From assembly GCF_014303395.1 (NCBI RefSeq), contig NZ_CP060298.1, positions 496,001 to 560,000 on the forward strand: DNA of 64,000 nt. The letters run 5' to 3'. The notes below the pieces were generated by a model. That model searched no databases, was not told the DNA's origin, and saw only the letters and a program-made list of their open reading frames with translations. The DNA is from Nakamurella sp. PAMC28650. GTDB taxonomy: Bacteria; Actinomycetota; Actinomycetes; Mycobacteriales; Nakamurellaceae. Shown here in pieces: positions 18,469 through 28,090 of this stretch (position 1 is the stretch's first letter; the number at the start of each line of letters is the position of its first letter). The translations under genes and the position numbers were made by a program.

Positions 18469-19902
18469 TCAGGAGGTGAAGATCGTCTTCGCCTGGGCTT
18501 CGAGGCTCTTCGTGACCGAGTCGGAATCGCCGTCCTTCAGGAACTGCTGCAACGCCGGGATGACGACGGGGCTGGCGAAATCGGGCCGGCTGTCGCGATC
18601 CAGGAACTGCGAGATGGACTTGGCGGAACTGATCAGCGCCACCGCCTTTTTCTGCAGGGCCGTGTATTTCGCGGTACTGGCGGTCTTGTTGGCCGCCACG
18701 TTCGAGGGGTCGGCTCCGAGGTACAGGAGCTGGGCCTCCGGTGAGGCCAGGTAGGTCAGCAGCGCCTTGGACTGCGGGCCCTGACCCTTGCTGCTCAGCA
18801 GGAATCCGTCGATGGGTGCCTCGACGGCGTCCATGCCGACGTTGGTGTCGACCTCCGGGAACGGGAAGAAGTCGATGTCCGTGTCTCCGACCGGGAACTG
18901 CTGGCCGACGAACATGCCCAGCAGGTACATGCCCGCCTGCTTCTTGACCAGCGTCTGGGCGGCTTCCTGCCAGGTCCGGCCGAGTGCACCGGTCTGCAGG
19001 TACGGGAACAGGCCCTTCCACGTGTCGAAGACCGTCTTGACCTTCGGGTTGGTCCAGGACTCCTTGTGGGTAGCGACCAGGTCCATGTGGAACTGGTAGC
19101 CGTTGATCCGCTGATTGAGGTAGTCGAACGTACCCATCGCCGGCCAGCCGTCCTTGTCGGCGAATGCGATCGGCGTCAGGCCGTCCTTGGCCATCTTGGC
19201 GGCCAGCGTCTTCAGCTCGTCCAGGGTCTTGGGGACGGTGTAGCCCTTGGCCTTGAACACGCTCGGCCGGTAGAAGAACGCCCAGGGGTAGTTGTAGAAC
19301 GGGATGAAGTACTTCTTGCCGTCGGCAGCCGTCGAGGCCGACTTGAAGCCGTCGGCGTACTGGCTCTCGATGCCCGACCAGACGTCGTCGATCGGGGTCA
19401 GCAGACCCTGGGCGGCGAAGAACTGCATCCTGTTGCCCGCGAACCAGGTGAACACCTGGTCCGGGCTGCCCTGCAGGTAGTTGTTGATGTTCTCCTGGAA
19501 GGAGTTGTGGTCGACGGTGTTGACCTTCGTGTCGACGCCGTCAGCCTTCTTGAACGCGTTGAAAACGGCCTGGTAGGCCGCCTTCGGCGTGGCGTCGGAG
19601 GCGTTCGAGCCGAACGTGACGGTCCCGCCGACCTGCGTTGCCGCCGAGGTCGAAGAACCCGAGCCGGCCACTGCGGAGCTGGCTGCCGACGACGCTGCGG
19701 AGGAGGCCGACGAACTGCCGGCCGCACTCGAGGTCGATGCGGCCGCACTGCTGGACGCGGCGGCCGTCGAGGTTCCCGTGCACGCCGAGAGGATCGGGAG
19801 TGCGGCTGCGCTGGCCACGCCGGCTCCCAGTATTCGCAACATGTTTCGACGATTCATGCTGCTGTTCCGCAACACTGGTTCAAAATCTGAATTGGTCACC
19901 AT
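18469..19902 (-). CDS. Sugar-binding lipoprotein of the ABC transporter
   Basis: An extracytoplasmic solute-binding protein of 477 residues. The signal peptide MNRRNMLRILGAGVASAA ends in the lipobox LSAC, followed by a 50-residue Ala/Ser linker, then the mature domain from about GGTVTFGSNAS. The C-terminal half has the family's GTFDYLNQRINGYQF and AGMYLLGMFVGQQFP patterns. The ATG at 19902 has GGAGG close by; an internal ATG at 19857 (MNRRNML) is an equally good start and gives a normal signal peptide. The Arg pair in MNRRNML leaves open Tat export. First gene of the galactoside operon. Confidence 0.92.
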   Translation of the reverse strand: MVTNSDFEPVLRNSSMNRRNMLRILGAGVASAAALPILSACTGTSTAAASSSAAASTSSAAGSSSASSAASSAASSAVAGSGSSTSAATQVGGTVTFGSNASDATPKAAYQAVFNAFKKADGVDTKVNTVDHNSFQENINNYLQGSPDQVFTWFAGNRMQFFAAQGLLTPIDDVWSGIESQYADGFKSASTAADGKKYFIPFYNYPWAFFYRPSVFKAKGYTVPKTLDELKTLAAKMAKDGLTPIAFADKDGWPAMGTFDYLNQRINGYQFHMDLVATHKESWTNPKVKTVFDTWKGLFPYLQTGALGRTWQEAAQTLVKKQAGMYLLGMFVGQQFPVGDTDIDFFPFPEVDTNVGMDAVEAPIDGFLLSSKGQGPQSKALLTYLASPEAQLLYLGADPSNVAANKTASTAKYTALQKKAVALISSAKSISQFLDRDSRPDFASPVVIPALQQFLKDGDSDSVTKSLEAQAKTIFTS

Positions 19903-19951
19903 TGGCCTCCAGATCTACACGGGTCGACTCTCGACCCCGAGAAGTGAACAA

Positions 19952-19980
19952 AACCTGTCACCCCTGGGTGGTGAAGTCAA
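19952..19980 (-). promoter_or_regulatory. Promoter with operator-like spacer for the galactoside ABC operon
   Basis: Reading the minus strand, TTGACT (19975-19980) and CAGGTT (19952-19957) are separated by exactly 17 bases. The spacer itself is a near-symmetric element, TCACC-N7-GGTGA (19958-19974). A repressor bound there would block RNA polymerase, and the DeoR protein at 13379-14239 is the obvious candidate. The promoter call is by eye. Confidence 0.55.
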
Positions 19981-20046
19981 CATCACGCCGCGTTACGGCT
20001 TGATAACAATCACATGTCGGGGCAGATCGGACGCGGTGCGGACGTC

Positions 20047-21312
20047 TCAGAGGGCCGGTTCGAGCACCTCCAGTCCCCCGAGGCCGGGACGGAGCGCCTC
20101 CGGCACGCGGACGCTGCCGTCGGCCTGCTGATGGTTCTCCAGGATGGCGACGAGCCATCGGGTCGTCGCCAGGGTGCCGTTGAGGGTCGCAGCGATCTGC
20201 GGCCGGCCGTCCTCGTCGCGGTAGCGGACGCTCAGCCGGCGGGCCTGGAAGGTGGTGCAGTTGGAGGTCGACGTCAGCTCGCGGTAGGTCTGCTGGGTCG
20301 GCACCCAGGCCTCGCAGTCGAACTTGCGGGCCGCCGAGGTACCCAGGTCACCGGCCGCCACATCGATGATGCGGTAGGGGACCTCGATGGCGTCGAGCAT
20401 CTCGCGCTCGTAGCCGAGCAAACGCTGGTGCTCGTCCGCCGCGTCCTGGGGCCGGCAGTACGAGAACATCTCGATCTTCTCGAACTGGTGCACGCGGATG
20501 ATCCCGCGGGTGTCCTTGCCGTAGGAGCCGGCCTCCCGCCGGAAGCAGGTGGACCAACCCGCATAGCGGATCGGTCCGTCGGTCAGGTCGAGGATCTCGT
20601 CGGCGTGGTAGGCGGCGAGCGGCACCTCCGAGGTGCCCACCAGGAACAGGTCGTCGTTGGCCAACCGGTAGACCTCGTCGTTGTGCTCGCCGAGGAAGCC
20701 GGTGCCGTCCATGGACTCCGGCTTGACCAGCACCGGCGGGATCATCGGGACGAACCCGTTGGCGATGGCCTTGGACATCGCCAGGTTCAGCATCGCCCAC
20801 TGCAATCGGGCCCCGACCCCGCGCAGGAAGTAGAAGCGCGCGCCGGACACCTTGGCTCCGCGCTCGGTGTCGATCGCCTTCAGGCCCTCGCCGATCTCGA
20901 GGTGGTCCTTCGGCGTGAAGTCCAGGACCGGCGGCGTGCCGACGTGTTCCAGGACGACGAAGTCCTGCTCGCCACCGGACGGTGCACCCTCCTGTACGAC
21001 GTTGGGCATCGCCTTGTGCGCGGCCACCAAGGCGTCGTTGGCCGTGTTCGCGGCGGCCTCGGCGGCACGTACCTGGGCGGCCAGGTCCTTGCCGCGCTCC
21101 AGCAGAGCGGGGCGCTCCTCCTTCGAGGCCTGGCCCACTGTGCGCCCGAAGGCCTTCTGCTCCGCACGCATGGAGTCGGCAGCGGCGACGGCTGCCCTGC
21201 GCTCCAGATCCGTCGAGAGCACGCGATCGACCGCCGCCGGATCGGCGCCCCTGGCGATCTGGGAGGCACGGGCGACATCAGGGTTTTCGCGGAGAGCGCG
21301 CAGGTCGATCAC
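20047..21312 (-). CDS. serS: Seryl-tRNA synthetase
   Basis: Charges tRNA-Ser. I start at GTG 21312, giving 421 residues that begin with the invariant [17 protein letters not shown]; the frame continues upstream without homology. An N-terminal coiled-coil arm (about residues 25-105) is followed by the class II core: motif 2 in [21 protein letters not shown], with [18 protein letters not shown] earlier, and motif 3 in [18 protein letters not shown]. Divergent from the zincin gene at 21422. Housekeeping gene of normal length. Confidence 0.98.
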   Translation of the reverse strand: MIDLRALRENPDVARASQIARGADPAAVDRVLSTDLERRAAVAAADSMRAEQKAFGRTVGQASKEERPALLERGKDLAAQVRAAEAAANTANDALVAAHKAMPNVVQEGAPSGGEQDFVVLEHVGTPPVLDFTPKDHLEIGEGLKAIDTERGAKVSGARFYFLRGVGARLQWAMLNLAMSKAIANGFVPMIPPVLVKPESMDGTGFLGEHNDEVYRLANDDLFLVGTSEVPLAAYHADEILDLTDGPIRYAGWSTCFRREAGSYGKDTRGIIRVHQFEKIEMFSYCRPQDAADEHQRLLGYEREMLDAIEVPYRIIDVAAGDLGTSAARKFDCEAWVPTQQTYRELTSTSNCTTFQARRLSVRYRDEDGRPQIAATLNGTLATTRWLVAILENHQQADGSVRVPEALRPGLGGLEVLEPAL

Positions 21313-21421
21313 GGTCCTGAGCCTAACGGGGAGACGTGGCCAGGGCCGAACGGGCCGGACCTGGTCGCTCCGAACGCACCGGGCCCATGCATCGCCCATC
21401 TTCGGCCTGCATCATAGGGGG

Positions 21422-21769
21422 ATGGCGGTGACGATGTCGGATCAAGCCTTCGAGGAATTGGTCTCGGAGGCTCTCGACCTGATCCCGCGCCGGTTCGCCC
21501 GGGCGATGGACAACGTCGTCGTGCTGGTCGAGGCCCGTCATCCGACGCAATCGCTCTACGGGCTCTACCACGGAGTGGCGCTGACCTCGCGGACGTCGAA
21601 CTATTCATGGTCCCTGCCGGACACCATCACCATCTACCGCGAGCCGATCCTGGCGTCCGCCGACGACGACGAGGGCGCCCGGCAGCAGGTCGCGACGACC
21701 GTCATCCACGAGGTCGCCCACCACTTCGGGATCGATGACGACCGACTGGACGAACTCGGCTGGGGATGA
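21422..21769 (+). CDS. Metallopeptidase-like zincin family protein
   Basis: A 115-residue protein with ATTVIHEVAHHFGIDDDRL near the C terminus, an HExxH zinc site with a third acidic ligand downstream. The rest, FEELVSEALDLIPRRFARA and TITIYREPIL, matches the small metallopeptidase family found beside serS in many actinobacteria, including mycobacteria. Physiological substrate is unknown. ATG at 21422, 109 bp from the divergent serS start. Confidence 0.88.
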   Translation: MAVTMSDQAFEELVSEALDLIPRRFARAMDNVVVLVEARHPTQSLYGLYHGVALTSRTSNYSWSLPDTITIYREPILASADDDEGARQQVATTVIHEVAHHFGIDDDRLDELGWG

Positions 21770-21887
21770 GGTTCGCCGCGCTCGGCACCACGCCGGCCGG
21801 AGGGATCACCCGGGCTCGCAGCGTCGCACGTGGGCACTTCGGATGAGGCCGACAACGGGGCGGTGGCCACGCGGGCCGTCGCCCACA

Positions 21888-22091
21888 TCATTTGGTGCCC
21901 ATCATCTTCAGGACGACGTAGGCGCCGATGATCAGCGCCAGCAGTCCGATGACGACCGGCCACGGCACGTTGCTGTAGTTGCCGCCCGAGTGGGTGTGAT
22001 GATGGATGCGGAAGGCGCTCGCGAGGTGACCGTCGCGCATCAGGTTCGACGCCGTGTTGACCGTGTTGACCGTGCCGAACGTGCTGCTCAT
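21888..22091 (-). CDS. Small membrane protein, unknown function
   Basis: A 67-residue protein starting at ATG 22091 with GGGGAG six bases upstream. The N-terminal half is polar with a repeated TVNTVNTASN segment and a His-rich IHHHTHSGGNYSN; one transmembrane helix, VPWPVVIGLLALIIGAYVV, closes the protein with a short KMMGTK tail. The clear ribosome binding site and helix support a real gene. The His cluster might bind metal; no family recognised. Confidence 0.7.
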   Translation of the reverse strand: MSSTFGTVNTVNTASNLMRDGHLASAFRIHHHTHSGGNYSNVPWPVVIGLLALIIGAYVVLKMMGTK

Positions 22092-22345
22092 CGCAAACTC
22101 CCCGAAGTCTGTACGCCTGCTGTGCGGCGTCCACCGTTGTCCGGCGTCTGACGGGGCCTGGTGTGATCCGGTTCCCTCCGGCGCGGTGCCATGATCTGCG
22201 GTCGAGGGCCGCAACCAGCGACACCGATCGGACGGGCTGATCGCCACCCACTACGCTGCCTGGTCAGCAGTCCCAGCCGTTACCGCCCGCCCGGCCACCC
22301 ACGCATCTGTCAGCCCACCGCCCTGTCGACCCACCCTGGAGCGTC

Positions 22346-23305
22346 ATGCCCACCATTGCCGTTGTCGGAGAGGTTGTCGCCGATGCCGTCCTTCCCCCGG
22401 ACGGGATCGTGGACGGTGCAGCGCATCTGACCGTTCATCCGGGCGGAGGTCCGGCCAACTTCGCCGTCGCGGTGTCACGACTGGGCACGACCGCGAGGTT
22501 CGCCGGCCGGCTCTCCACCGGCGCTCTCGGAGACCTCTGCCGGGCCAAGCTGGAGGGCTCGAATGTCGACCTGTCCGCGTCCGAGGCGGCCACCGAGCCG
22601 GCTACGCTGGCGATCGCCCGGATCGACGACTCCGGTGCAGCGGCCTACGAGTTCTACACCGAGGGAACCGCGGACTGGGCCTGGACCGACGAGTCCCTCG
22701 CCCCCCTCGTCGACGGCCCCTTCCCGAACGACGACCGCCCCGTCGCCATCCACACCGGGACGCTTGCCCTGGCTCTACAACCCTCCGGCCTGGTCATCGA
22801 GAACCTGTTGACCAGGGCGAGATCTCGACTCACGACATCGATCGACCCGAACCTGCGGACCATGCTGGTCCCGATCGAGACCTATCGCGCCGTCATCGAT
22901 CGGTGGGCCGGGCTGTCGGACATCATCCGGCTGTCGGAGGACGATCTCGAACAGCTCTGGCCGCACCGGTCACCCGAGCAGGCCGCCGCCCACCTGCACG
23001 CTTTGGGGGTGCCGTTGGTCGTCGTCAGCCTGGGAGCCGGCGGCGCCTTCGCCTCCCTGCGCGGGGAGCAGGTGCGGGTACCGATCGCGCCGACCGATCT
23101 GGTCGACACGGTCGGCGCCGGCGACTCGTTCCACGGCGGCATGATGCACCACCTCGCGGTCGCCGGGGAACTCGGTGGACGGCTCGACCACCTCGACCTC
23201 GCCGCCCTGACCGCGGCACTGCAGTTCGCTTCGAGGGTCTCGGCGATCAACTGCTCCCGGGCCGGGGCGAACCCCCCGTGGGCGCGTGAACTCGGCGGAG
23301 GATGA
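22346..23305 (+). CDS. PfkB family carbohydrate kinase (fructokinase-like)
   Basis: A 319-residue ribokinase-fold sugar kinase. It opens PTIAVVGEVVADAVLPPDG, contains HPGGGPANFAVAVSRLG (sugar-binding Gly pair region) and ends with DTVGAGDSFHGGMMHHLA, the anion-hole/catalytic-Asp motif. Probably phosphorylates fructose or a related free sugar. Stands alone between convergent and divergent neighbours, so its pathway is not given by context. Confidence 0.92.
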   Translation: MPTIAVVGEVVADAVLPPDGIVDGAAHLTVHPGGGPANFAVAVSRLGTTARFAGRLSTGALGDLCRAKLEGSNVDLSASEAATEPATLAIARIDDSGAAAYEFYTEGTADWAWTDESLAPLVDGPFPNDDRPVAIHTGTLALALQPSGLVIENLLTRARSRLTTSIDPNLRTMLVPIETYRAVIDRWAGLSDIIRLSEDDLEQLWPHRSPEQAAAHLHALGVPLVVVSLGAGGAFASLRGEQVRVPIAPTDLVDTVGAGDSFHGGMMHHLAVAGELGGRLDHLDLAALTAALQFASRVSAINCSRAGANPPWARELGGG

Positions 23306-23386
23306 GCGACCGGCGCCCCGCTGGACCGGCCCGCGCTCACGAACATCGCGGTATTGGGACTCGTGGGGCAGGAATCGACCCGATCG

Positions 23387-23453
23387 TGAGCGGGGGCGAA
23401 GTTGATCAGCGCGGCCAGGTTGCTGAGCGCGGGCGAAGTTGATCAGCGCGGCC
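23387..23453. repeat. Two 30-bp direct repeats
   Basis: Copies at 23387-23416 and 23424-23453, with one mismatch and a 37-bp period; the shared core is GGGCGAAGTTGATCAGCGCG. They sit in the convergent gap after the PfkB gene and reach the stop codon of the TerD gene. Function unknown; no extended palindrome. Confidence 0.85.
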
Positions 23454-24799
23454 TACAGGAACCGGACGAGTTGAGGAACCGCGTCGATCGGTGTCCTGGC
23501 CTGCATCCCCTCGCCGATGGCCTGCATCTTCCAGCTTCCTGACTCCCGGAACACCTTGGCCATCACCGTTCCCGTGAAGGCGCCGCCGGCACCGAGTGTG
23601 TAGCGGGCCATCTCACCGCCGCTGGTGTCGTCCACCAACCGGCAGAAGGCGTTCGCCACCTGCTCGAGGGTCTGCCCCTCGTAGGAGGTCACGATGAAGA
23701 CCACGGCGGTGACGTTCGCGGGCACCCTCGTCAGGTCGACGGCGATCGATTCGTCGTCCCCGTCGCCGTCACCGGTTCGGTTGTCACCGAGGTGCTGGAC
23801 CGAGCCGTCCTTGGAGCGCAGGTTGTTGAAGAAGACGACGTCCAGCGGTTGCTGACCGGCGAACATGACGGCCGAGGCGTCCAGATCGATGTCGGCCTCG
23901 CGCAGGCCGAACATGCTGCGCTTCTTGATCGCGTCCCAGCCCAGGCCCATCCGGACCGTGGTGAGCGCCACGCCGTCCTCCTTGTGCAGCGAGACCCGTT
24001 GCCCCTTGAGCAGATTGACCGAACGGCCCTTCACAAGGGAAACCTCGCCACCGGCCGGCGCAGGAGGAGTGGGCGCAGCCGCCGGAGGCGGGTAACCCTG
24101 CGCCGGACCGACCGGCGGCGGATAACCCTGCGCCGGACCCGCCGGAGGCGGGTACGCAGGAGGCGGGTACGCAGGAGGCGGCGGGTACGCGGACGGCGGT
24201 GGCGGAGGCGGATACGCAGCGGGAGCCGGCGGCGGCGGACCGGGCGCCGGGGCCACTGGCATCGCCGGCGGCGGCGATGGCGTTTCCGCCTCGTCCACCG
24301 ACACACCGTGGTCGGCGACCAGGTCGGCCAGGCCTCCGGCATATCCCTGGCCGACGGCGCGCACCTTCCAGTCCGCACCACGCCGATAGACCTCCAGGAC
24401 GATCACGATGCTCTCGCTGGACAGCCCGACCGACTCGTACTGCACCAGCAACGTCCCGGCGGCATCGAAGAGTTTGGCCACCGGCGGCGCGAACGATCCG
24501 AAGCGACCGGTGGGGTTCTCCAGTGCGACCACCACTCGCACCTGTTCGATCTCGGCCGGCACCTGGGGCAGGTCCATCTCGATCCGCCACGCGCGCCCTG
24601 GTTCGGGCTGACGACAGCGCACTCCGGGACCGTCCGGCTGGTTGAAGAAGATGAAGTCGGCATCCGACCGGACCTTCCCGTCCGGCGCGACCAGCAGGGC
24701 CGAGAGGTCGGCTCCGGTGGCCAGGTCAACGGTCACGACGATCGACATCGCCGTCAGGGGGGCATTCTGGCCCTTGCTCAGGGTGACTGGCGCGGACAT
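23453..24799 (-). CDS. Double TerD domain protein with Pro-rich linker
   Basis: A 448-residue protein of the tellurium/stress-resistance TerD superfamily. Domain 1 (about 1-165) has LTAMSIVVTVDLATGADLSA, SDADFIFFNQPDGPG and EQVRVVVALENPTGRFGSF; domain 2 (about 245-448) has GLGWDAIKKRSMFGLREADI, ASAVMFAGQQPLDVVFFNNL, GDGDGDDESIAVDL (calcium-binding acidic stretch) and MARYTLGAGGAFTGTVMAKV. Between them is an 80-residue linker of repeated YPPPA and GPAQGYPPP units. TerD domains bind Ca2+ and act at membrane-associated stress complexes; the role here is inferred. No other ter gene is in the window. Confidence 0.92.
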   Translation of the reverse strand: MSAPVTLSKGQNAPLTAMSIVVTVDLATGADLSALLVAPDGKVRSDADFIFFNQPDGPGVRCRQPEPGRAWRIEMDLPQVPAEIEQVRVVVALENPTGRFGSFAPPVAKLFDAAGTLLVQYESVGLSSESIVIVLEVYRRGADWKVRAVGQGYAGGLADLVADHGVSVDEAETPSPPPAMPVAPAPGPPPPAPAAYPPPPPPSAYPPPPAYPPPAYPPPAGPAQGYPPPVGPAQGYPPPAAAPTPPAPAGGEVSLVKGRSVNLLKGQRVSLHKEDGVALTTVRMGLGWDAIKKRSMFGLREADIDLDASAVMFAGQQPLDVVFFNNLRSKDGSVQHLGDNRTGDGDGDDESIAVDLTRVPANVTAVVFIVTSYEGQTLEQVANAFCRLVDDTSGGEMARYTLGAGGAFTGTVMAKVFRESGSWKMQAIGEGMQARTPIDAVPQLVRFL

Positions 24800-24936
24800 G
24801 GCTTCTCCTTCGCTGGAGCGGACCGCACGCCGGACCGGCTCGCGGATGGGGAGGTCGGTCGGTCACAGGAGAATCTAGCCGCTGTGCTGCACCCGGGCAT
24901 GAGTTCGCGCCCTCGATCGGCGGTTCCACCGACGGT

Positions 24937-27900
24937 TCACACCCCCTGGACACCCGCCACACCGACGAGCCGGAGCGTCACGATCTGGAACGGCCGGAGA
25001 TGCAGCCCCACGGTGCGGTTCTCCGGTGAGACGTCCAGCTCCGTCCCGGAGCCGTCTCCCGCCCGCTCCAGCAGATCGGTGACGATCACGTCCTCGAACC
25101 GGAAAGAAGCGCTCAGCGTGATGGTGCTGCGCCCGCCGAGCGGCTCGTACAGACGGACGATCACGTCGCCGGATCGGTCATCCGCCAGTTTGACGGCCTC
25201 GACGACGGCCGTCCCCGGTCCGGACAGCCGGACGAGGGGGTCCACCGGGGCGGAGCCCGGCCCACGGCGCAGTGGCAGGTTGATCGCGTACCCGGCCGCT
25301 GCGGCTTCGGGGACCCCCGCGCCGGCCACCAGGGCGTAGCGCAGCACGTGATCGCCCTGATCGGTGTCCGGGTCCGGGAACCGCGGCGCCCTCAGCAGTG
25401 AGAGCCGCACCGTCGAGGTGCTCCCGCCACCCAGGCGGGCGTGCCGGGTGACGTCATGGCCGTAGGTCGAGTCGTTCACCACGGCGACCCCGTATCCGGG
25501 CTCGCCCACCTGTACCCAACGATGGGCGCAGACCTCGAATCTGGCGGCGTCCCAACTGGTGTTCTGGTGGGTGGGCCGGGTGAGGTGACCGAACTGGATC
25601 TCGAAACGGGCGTGGTCGGTGTGCACGTCCACCGGGAACGCGACCTTCAGCAGCTTCTCCCGCTCGTGCCAGGCCACGTCGACCCGGAAGTCGATCTGTC
25701 GTGAGCCGGGCGAGAGCGTCAGATCCTGGATGACGCGGGACGCCCCGAAGTTTCTGGCCACCCGCACCGTCACGGAACCCGAGGCATCGGTGGCGACTGC
25801 GATGTCGTCGACCTCGACCAGGTCGACGACGGTGTTCCGGTAGTGCTCGTCGAGGTCCCATGCATCCCATTGATTCGGGAAATCCGGGTGCAACTGCAGG
25901 AGGTTCCCGCGCGCCCCGGTCGGCAGGATCTCCCGGCCGGCGGCCAGGTCACGCACGGAGGAGATCAGTCCGGCGGCATCGACGACCACCCGCAAAGAGC
26001 CGTTGTCCAGCACGATGTCGCCCTCGACGCCGGCGACGGAGACCTCGGCGGCGGGCGGCCGGCGCGGCCCGGCAGCCATCGCGGGAATGCCGTCCCGGGC
26101 GAACGGGCCGGCGTTGAAATGGACGGATACCTCGTGCCCGTCGTCGGACAGCACGTCGATGGCGTCGTCGATGATCTCGTTCAGTTCCGTCGCGATCCCT
26201 GCGTAGGCGGCCACCGCCTCACGGTGCACCCAGGCGATCGAGCTACCCGGCAGGATGTCGTGGAACTGTTGCAGCAGCACGATCTTCCAGATGCGATCCA
26301 GCGCTTCGTACGGATAGTCGAGCAAGCCCCGGACGGACGCGGTGGCAGACCAGAGTTCGGCCTCCCGCAGCAGGTGTTCACTGCGCCGATTGCCCTGTTT
26401 GGTCTTCGCCTGGGAGGTGTAGGTGCCGCGGTGGATTTCCAGGTACAGCTCGCCGGCCCACACCGGGGCCGACGGGTACTCCGCGCGGGCCTCGCGGAAG
26501 AAGTCCGACGGTGCCTGCATTCTCACCCGGGGCGAGCCTTCCAGGTCGGCCGTCCGACGGGCTCTGGCGATCATCTCCCTGGTGGGGCCACCGCCGCCGT
26601 CACCCCATCCGAACGGCACCAGCGAGCTACCGGCCCGCCCCTTCTCGCGGAAGTTCGCGACCGCATGGGCGAGCTCGGCACCGCTGAGCTCGGCGTTGTA
26701 GGTGTCGACCGGCGGGAAATGCGTGAAGACACGGGTCCCATCGATGCCCTCCCACCAGAACGTATGGTGCGGAAAGGTATTGACGGTGTTCCATGAGATC
26801 TTCTGCGTGAGCAGGGCGCTGCACCCGGCCAACGCGGCGATCTGGGGCAGCGCGGCGGTGTAGCCGAACGAGTCCGGCAACCACACCTCGCCGCACTCGA
26901 CATCGAACCGGTCCAGGAAATACCGCTTCCCGTAGGAGAACTGGCGCGCCATCGCCTCGCCCCCGACCATGTTGGTGTCGGACTCTACCCACATCCCGCC
27001 CACCGGCACGAAGCGGCCGGCCCTGACGTGGGCAGCCACCCGCGCGAACAATTCCGGCCGATGGTGCTCGAGCCATTCGTACTGCTGCGCAGAGGACATC
27101 GCGTACACCAGATCGGGGTGGGTGTCGAGCAACTGCACCACGTTCGACGTCGTCCTTGCCACCTTGCGAATCGTCTCGCGCACCGGCCAGAGCCAGGCGG
27201 AATCGATGTGCGCGTGCCCGATCGCACTGATGCGGTGCGCCGAGGCGCCGGCCGGTGCGGCCAGTACCGTCGCAAGTTCCGACCGCGCACCGCCGGCCGA
27301 CCCGACGACGTCGTCGAGCTCCACCCGATCCAACGCCCGCTCGATCGCGTGGAGGATCTGGAATCGCCGGGGCTCGGCCGCCGCGAGCGAACGCATCAGC
27401 GAGTCCAGTACTTCCAGATCCGCCACCAGCTCCCAGACGTCCGTCTCGAGCACGGCGATCTCGGCTTTCGCCAGCCGGTAGAGCCGAGCCGTTCCAGCAG
27501 TTGACTTCTCGCCCCTGACGGTCGGCCGGAATTGATGCCCCCGCTGGATGATCGGGTTGGCCGCCGCCTCGACGTGGAGATCGATCCGTTCGCCACCGAG
27601 CGCCGGATCCGCCAGCGGAATCCAGCTGTTGCGGGGATTGAGTCCCTTCACCACCGTCAACCCGTTCCCGGACCCGTCGCTCCGGAAGACCAGGCCCTCG
27701 GCCTGGAATCCGGGCGTGGCCGGCGTCCAGCCGAGATCGACGACGGCCTCGACCACCCGACCGGCTGCCGCCGGCGGCACGGTACCGGTCAGGTGGAACC
27801 AGCTGGTCCCCCACGCCGGGCCCCAGGACTGTCCGACCGCGAACGGCTCGTAGGCGGCCACCAGGGCGTGTTCGGGTGGCACCGGTTCGCCCTGACCACC

Positions 27901-28017
27901 GCCGACGTGCCAGGCCTCGATCTGCAGATCCGCGACCGGCGTGTACACGCAGGGTCGGATCCTTTCGGTCAGCACCCGCGTCAACCGGTCCTGGATGGCT
28001 ACCGTTCGATCGTGCAC
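24937..28017 (-). CDS. GH38 alpha-mannosidase
   Basis: A 1026-residue cytosolic glycoside hydrolase. The start is GTG 28017 (GGAGGGG eight bases upstream; VHDRTVAIQDRLTRVL). An N-terminal domain precedes the catalytic core: SAIGHAHIDSAWLWPVRET (zinc ligands His and Asp), GGMWVESDTNMVGGEAMARQ, EVWLPDSFGYTAALPQIA (nucleophile Asp), and LLQQFHDILPGSSIAWVHRE (zinc His). The C-terminal half is a long beta domain. It would remove alpha-mannosyl residues from imported glycans. No transporter is linked; neighbours are unrelated. Confidence 0.95.
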   Translation of the reverse strand: MHDRTVAIQDRLTRVLTERIRPCVYTPVADLQIEAWHVGGGQGEPVPPEHALVAAYEPFAVGQSWGPAWGTSWFHLTGTVPPAAAGRVVEAVVDLGWTPATPGFQAEGLVFRSDGSGNGLTVVKGLNPRNSWIPLADPALGGERIDLHVEAAANPIIQRGHQFRPTVRGEKSTAGTARLYRLAKAEIAVLETDVWELVADLEVLDSLMRSLAAAEPRRFQILHAIERALDRVELDDVVGSAGGARSELATVLAAPAGASAHRISAIGHAHIDSAWLWPVRETIRKVARTTSNVVQLLDTHPDLVYAMSSAQQYEWLEHHRPELFARVAAHVRAGRFVPVGGMWVESDTNMVGGEAMARQFSYGKRYFLDRFDVECGEVWLPDSFGYTAALPQIAALAGCSALLTQKISWNTVNTFPHHTFWWEGIDGTRVFTHFPPVDTYNAELSGAELAHAVANFREKGRAGSSLVPFGWGDGGGGPTREMIARARRTADLEGSPRVRMQAPSDFFREARAEYPSAPVWAGELYLEIHRGTYTSQAKTKQGNRRSEHLLREAELWSATASVRGLLDYPYEALDRIWKIVLLQQFHDILPGSSIAWVHREAVAAYAGIATELNEIIDDAIDVLSDDGHEVSVHFNAGPFARDGIPAMAAGPRRPPAAEVSVAGVEGDIVLDNGSLRVVVDAAGLISSVRDLAAGREILPTGARGNLLQLHPDFPNQWDAWDLDEHYRNTVVDLVEVDDIAVATDASGSVTVRVARNFGASRVIQDLTLSPGSRQIDFRVDVAWHEREKLLKVAFPVDVHTDHARFEIQFGHLTRPTHQNTSWDAARFEVCAHRWVQVGEPGYGVAVVNDSTYGHDVTRHARLGGGSTSTVRLSLLRAPRFPDPDTDQGDHVLRYALVAGAGVPEAAAAGYAINLPLRRGPGSAPVDPLVRLSGPGTAVVEAVKLADDRSGDVIVRLYEPLGGRSTITLSASFRFEDVIVTDLLERAGDGSGTELDVSPENRTVGLHLRPFQIVTLRLVGVAGVQGV

Positions 28018-28090
28018 GATCGTTTCCCCTCCTCGACCGGCCCTGGCCCGGCCTCCCGAAACGGTGCCCACCCTACCGGGCGAGATCTCG

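Noticed and set aside
23387-23453. CRISPR array
   Set aside because: Only two units with a 7-base spacer; no cas genes in the window.
23792-25339. 515-codon plus frame rich in Arg
   Set aside because: Antisense to the TerD Pro-rich repeats and the mannosidase end; low-complexity artefact.
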